The translations under genes were made by a program, and so were the position numbers. The notes below the pieces were generated by a model that saw only the letters and a list, made by a program, of their open reading frames with translations, was not told the origin of the DNA and made no database searches. From assembly GCA_012932865.1 (NCBI GenBank), contig SAXG01000027.1:1-64000 (forward strand): DNA of 64,000 nucleotides, read 5' to 3'. This DNA comes from Amylostereum areolatum (lineage: Eukaryota > Basidiomycota > Agaricomycetes > Russulales > Stereaceae). Shown here in pieces: positions 60,607 to 64,000 of the stretch; position 1 is the first letter of the stretch; the number at the start of each line of letters is the position of its first letter.

Positions 60607-61286
60607 TTAGGGATCCTGTGTTGGAACGGGAATCTGCGCCTTTGGAGCTGGGTCTCCAAATATGTGTCTGCCTATATGGGTGGCCCAGCCAACTGCCGTG
60701 CCCAAGCCTGCCCCACCAAATATAACTGATAGAGCAGGAGAACGACCAAGTGCTGGTGAGCGGGGATCTTCATCAAGGACTGTAACAGTACTTACGATGG
60801 ATGGTCGTCGCTCGTTTCCAGAACATGGCCGGCGTCAGGACAGAGAAGAGAAGAGCTCCTATTGTAGCATGATCGTCGGCACGCATAGAATCCATCTTCA
60901 AGCAAAGTGAGCGTGGTGCGAGATGAGAGATGAGTGTAGGATTACATCGAACGCAGCACGGATGCGTCGTGCTCTCAATGTCTCTGGATTTGCGGTCACC
61001 GATCGTGTGTAGCCAAAGGCACCGCCGGCAACAAGACCTTGAACCGAGGTTGAAACTCAAGGAAAGAAAACATACCGAATCACGCACCAGTAGCACCACC
61101 AAGCCATGTAGCCCGCAGAAGACGATTGATAGTCAGTTGACCTCTTCCTCGTCGCAGTATAACGAACGTAGCGTATGCAGGCGGAGTCAAGACAGAGAAG
61201 AGCTGGTAGCCTTTAGTCATGGACCGTCGAACAAGATATTCCGTATCGGCATCGCGAGCGGCCTCTAGGTCGGCCTCCTGGGACAT
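60607..61286 (-). CDS. Small membrane protein, unknown function
   Basis: The start MSQEADLEAARDADTEYLVR at 61286 is followed by KGYQLFSVLTPPAYATFVIL, GQLTINRLLRATWLGGATGA, then an intron. Next is RADDHATIGALLFSVLTPAM and FWKRATTIH, then after a further intron LSVIFGGAGLGTAVGWATHI and the tail GDPAPKAQIPVPTQDP. Three to four hydrophobic segments rich in Gly and Ala suggest a small organellar inner-membrane protein. The half-motifs LFSVLTPPA and LFSVLTPAM look like an internal duplication. The same layout recurs in basidiomycetes without a known role. Its stop lies 49 bp from the phosphoesterase stop (convergent). Confidence 0.7.
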
Positions 61287-61467
61287 ATTTCGAGGTGAAG
61301 GGACGTTAATGAACAGCCTGAGGACTCTTGCTCACTGAGCAAGACGAAAGACTACACAAAGACTTCAAAGAACTGGACACAAACACACAGAGTCACAGGG
61401 TCACGCGTCACCTCTATAGAAATGTGCGTGACAAGCGTGGTGTAGGCATTTTCTTTCCCCTACGACC

Positions 61468-64000
61468 ATGTCCGCCTCGATGCTCGACTATTACGACGCC
61501 CAAATGTTCGACTACTCTGGCGATGCCGATGTGCACATGCATACTACATTTCCTTCTCCAAAAGCATGGCTACAGACCGAGGCGCCAATGGACGACGATA
61601 TCGAGCCACTATCCACAGAACCCATTCACTCTCTCCTACAAGACTGTAGAAGTCGACATGGAACCAGCGTATACGGACGGTGTGGAATACGACATGCTAG
61701 ATGATGTCAGTGGCGATGGCGGCGGGACAGAATCTGTCGACGTTGATTTTGTCGACGCCGAGCATGACGGCGAACCTCAGCATGAACCGTCCTCCGACTT
61801 CCAACAAGGATCTATCCCTCTCGAGCCCCTTTCCGAAACGCATGCAGCTCCCGAACCCCTTGCCCAACACACTGAGTCTCTTCACTCTCCTCTTGCCGGC
61901 TCTTCCATTGGAGGCGAAATCCCCCAACCTATCCTCGAAGAGCTTTCCCGTTTCACCTCCGTTCCAGACGATGTCGATTCCGATGGAGTTCCGGATGAAG
62001 CTCCTTCGCACGCAGACACCGTAGACGGTGCATACATCGACCAATTAGACGAGGTTCGCCCAGAGCCGTTTGATGGACCAAGTGAAGGTGCACAAGCAGG
62101 GGTAGACCCGTCGGAAGGTGAAGGCGAGCCATCCGTGGCACACGAAGATCACACTGTCCCGGACTTGGTTCCTGACCACGATTCCTTTCCTGGCGCTTCT
62201 TCCGACGTTCCCTTCATTGAGCCTGAGCACCCGCTCGCCGACAACGGTCCGAGCGTGCCCGATGAAGAGGTATCTGGACATTCGATAGAGGGATCTGGGG
62301 ATCGAAGCCGTCTCGAACACGAGCCCTACTTTGATGAAAATCGTGAAGATGGTGACGACCCTCATGAGATCACGGACGGGATTTACATCGACCCTCCCCC
62401 TCCTGTCCTCATTGACCTCCCTAACCTCTCTTCCTCGGAGAAAGCTGAATACTGTCTATTCAGTCACCCCTTTGATGGCACCTCGGGTAGCCCTCGTGAA
62501 ATGGCTTCCACCAGCGCAATCTCTCATTTTTCTCTCTTGCTCCATCATCAGCCTGCGCTCTATTATGAGTGTTTGCCTGAGGTTTTCGATGCCCTGCGGC
62601 AAGAAGAGCAAACACAACATCTGATCGACTTTGCAGAGGGCGAGCTTGTCATAGATGCGTACGATCTTCAGTTGGAGATATCTGAGGTCAGTGAATGCAT
62701 TCATTGTTGTGTTACCTTCTTAACGTGTGCACCTTAGGACGACATCCACGCTCGTGAAGTGACCCTCCACGACTTGAACAACTTACATGATGGTTTGGGC
62801 TTATCCGGTCCCCTCCGTCTCCGTCTCCGTTGCAGAACCCCAAGATTCATCGTCAAATATAACCTTCTCCGGGAGCAGGTCTTTCCTTCATCCTCAACAG
62901 ATGAGGATGCAGAGGTATACGAAGAGTCTCAAGAAGTGGTGTATCATAAGGATGGTGGGTATCTACTATTCCTAGATGTTTACCAGAAGGCTCACTTGGA
63001 ATTTTTAAATGCAGAAAACTACAGCGAGCAAGAAGGAGATGGGGAGCAATTTTATGAACCGCAAGCTGGCGATAGCTTTGAGGATGGTGAAGACGAACGT
63101 ACATCGAATGACGCGCCTGGTGATCAAGACCAGGGCCAGGGTACAGATTCATGTTCAGAACCTCATCCCGACGATCATACTTCTCTTGAAGAGGCTGCTC
63201 ACCTATCAAACCACGACGATGACTATCATCAGGATCCCGAAGGAACTACTTCGGTGGACGATCTGGATTCGGCCACTGTACATGCTCAAGCCGACGCCGA
63301 TGGTTCTGACGAGTTGTTCGAAGAGGCAACAGAGCACGCTACGTTCTCAGAATCATACGAGGAGGACGAGGTGACTGGCGACATTGTTGAGGAAGAGGTT
63401 GTTGCCGACCACGACCAGCCTGTCGATGTCCAAGACGCTCTAGCTACCGTTGGAGGATGTTGTCCCGGAGGGAGGCATGGACGGTCACGCCGATCCTAAC
63501 GTGGGGGATGGTGTACGTCCCAGTGAAGGGGATGACGCAGGTCCCGGTGTGGAAGATGACGCGGGATATGATGATGATGATGATCTTGATGCGCCTACTG
63601 GCATTGTTCATGAAGGTTAGGGTTATGACCGTCATTGTCTATCTGACTCTTACATGAATTTTCATAGATGGTGAGGGACTTTCAGACGACGTCCTTCCGT
63701 ATTCGGTGCCAGTCGGTGAAGAGGGTCAGTTTTTAACTCTCGTCGCTGTTCACGCTCCTAAACTATCCGTATAGGTGATCAGACATTGGCAAATGTCGGA
63801 GATTCTTCAATGCCGTCCGACTATGGTAATGCACAATTTGAGACTGGTGGGTATATTATTGTCGTTTTTATCGAATTCATGTTGACACACCTACCTTCGC
63901 AGACCTGTCAACAGCACCCACCGACTCGTCAATTCAAACTCAAACAGATGCCATGTGGGATACCCTCGAAAACACCGACCTCGACGAGAGCTTCGACGAA
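61468..64000 (+). CDS. Large acidic protein, unknown function, runs off window
   Basis: It starts MSASMLDYYDAQMFDYSGDA. The N-terminus carries MDDDIEPLSTE and, after one extra base near 61621, PFTLSYKTVEVDMEPAYTD and GVEYDMLDDVSGDG. Long low-complexity Asp/Glu/Ser/Pro sequence follows. A compact segment in the middle reads SSEKAEYCLFSHPFDG, HFSLLLHHQPALYYECLPEV, FDALRQEEQTQHLIDFAEGE and LVIDAYDLQLEISE. After an intron (62692-62738) come REVTLHDLNNLHDGLGLSGP and FIVKYNLLREQ. This folded part looks conserved among basidiomycetes but I cannot name it. A second extra base near 63452 separates DALATV from EDVVPEGGMDGHAD. Later short exons (63662-63723 and onward) end in the window edge. It is divergent from the small membrane gene (182 bp apart). 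Confidence 0.7.

Overview
This is eukaryotic DNA from a filamentous basidiomycete, most likely an Agaricomycete. Genes are dense and on both strands. Introns are about 45-70 nt with short GT...AG consensus (often GTGCGT or GTACGT). The gene set includes families typical of mushroom genomes: an HNH-fold protein with an LYDPPSS motif, an RGS protein with membrane helices, an F-box/LRR protein and a Met8-type siroheme synthase. No bacterial operons, CRISPR arrays, rRNA or tRNA genes were seen.

Left part (1-16 kb): a damaged amidohydrolase (554-2140), a segment bounded by a 32-bp inverted repeat (2421-3089), a frame-disrupted secreted double-psi beta-barrel protein (4183-4861), an RGS-domain membrane protein on the minus strand (6086-8279), a GC-rich intronless F-box protein (9782-11572), a single-pass membrane protein (about 11811-12792) and a TCP11/Sok1-family protein (13146-15569).

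Middle part (17-46 kb): V-ATPase subunit B (17036-19247), tubulin cofactor D (19467-24010), the HNH-like protein (24682-about 26240), a SCYL2-type pseudokinase (26333-29780), the HRQ1 helicase (29855-34770), a 91-aa orphan, a polytopic membrane orphan, the histone chaperone SPT16 (37436-41607) and an FG nucleoporin (42743-46398).

Right part (46-64 kb): mitochondrial YME2, gamma-tubulin, MBF1, MET8, a tetraspanin, the 25S rRNA methyltransferase BMT2, a 5'-nucleotidase-like metallophosphoesterase, a small membrane protein and the 5' part of a large acidic protein that runs off the window. These are mostly housekeeping genes with no shared pathway. Two tubulin-related genes (cofactor D and gamma-tubulin) occur but are 26 kb apart.

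Two observations stand out. First, frame breaks in at least seven genes are all single-base insertions (+1). They cluster in some genes, with nine in the SCYL2 gene, while long conserved neighbours (V-ATPase B, cofactor D, HRQ1, SPT16, YME2, gamma-tubulin) read cleanly. Local insertion-type sequence error is the simplest explanation, but it needs checking. Second, MBF1 can only be spliced into its conserved reading frame with canonical introns by using a 2-nucleotide micro-exon.
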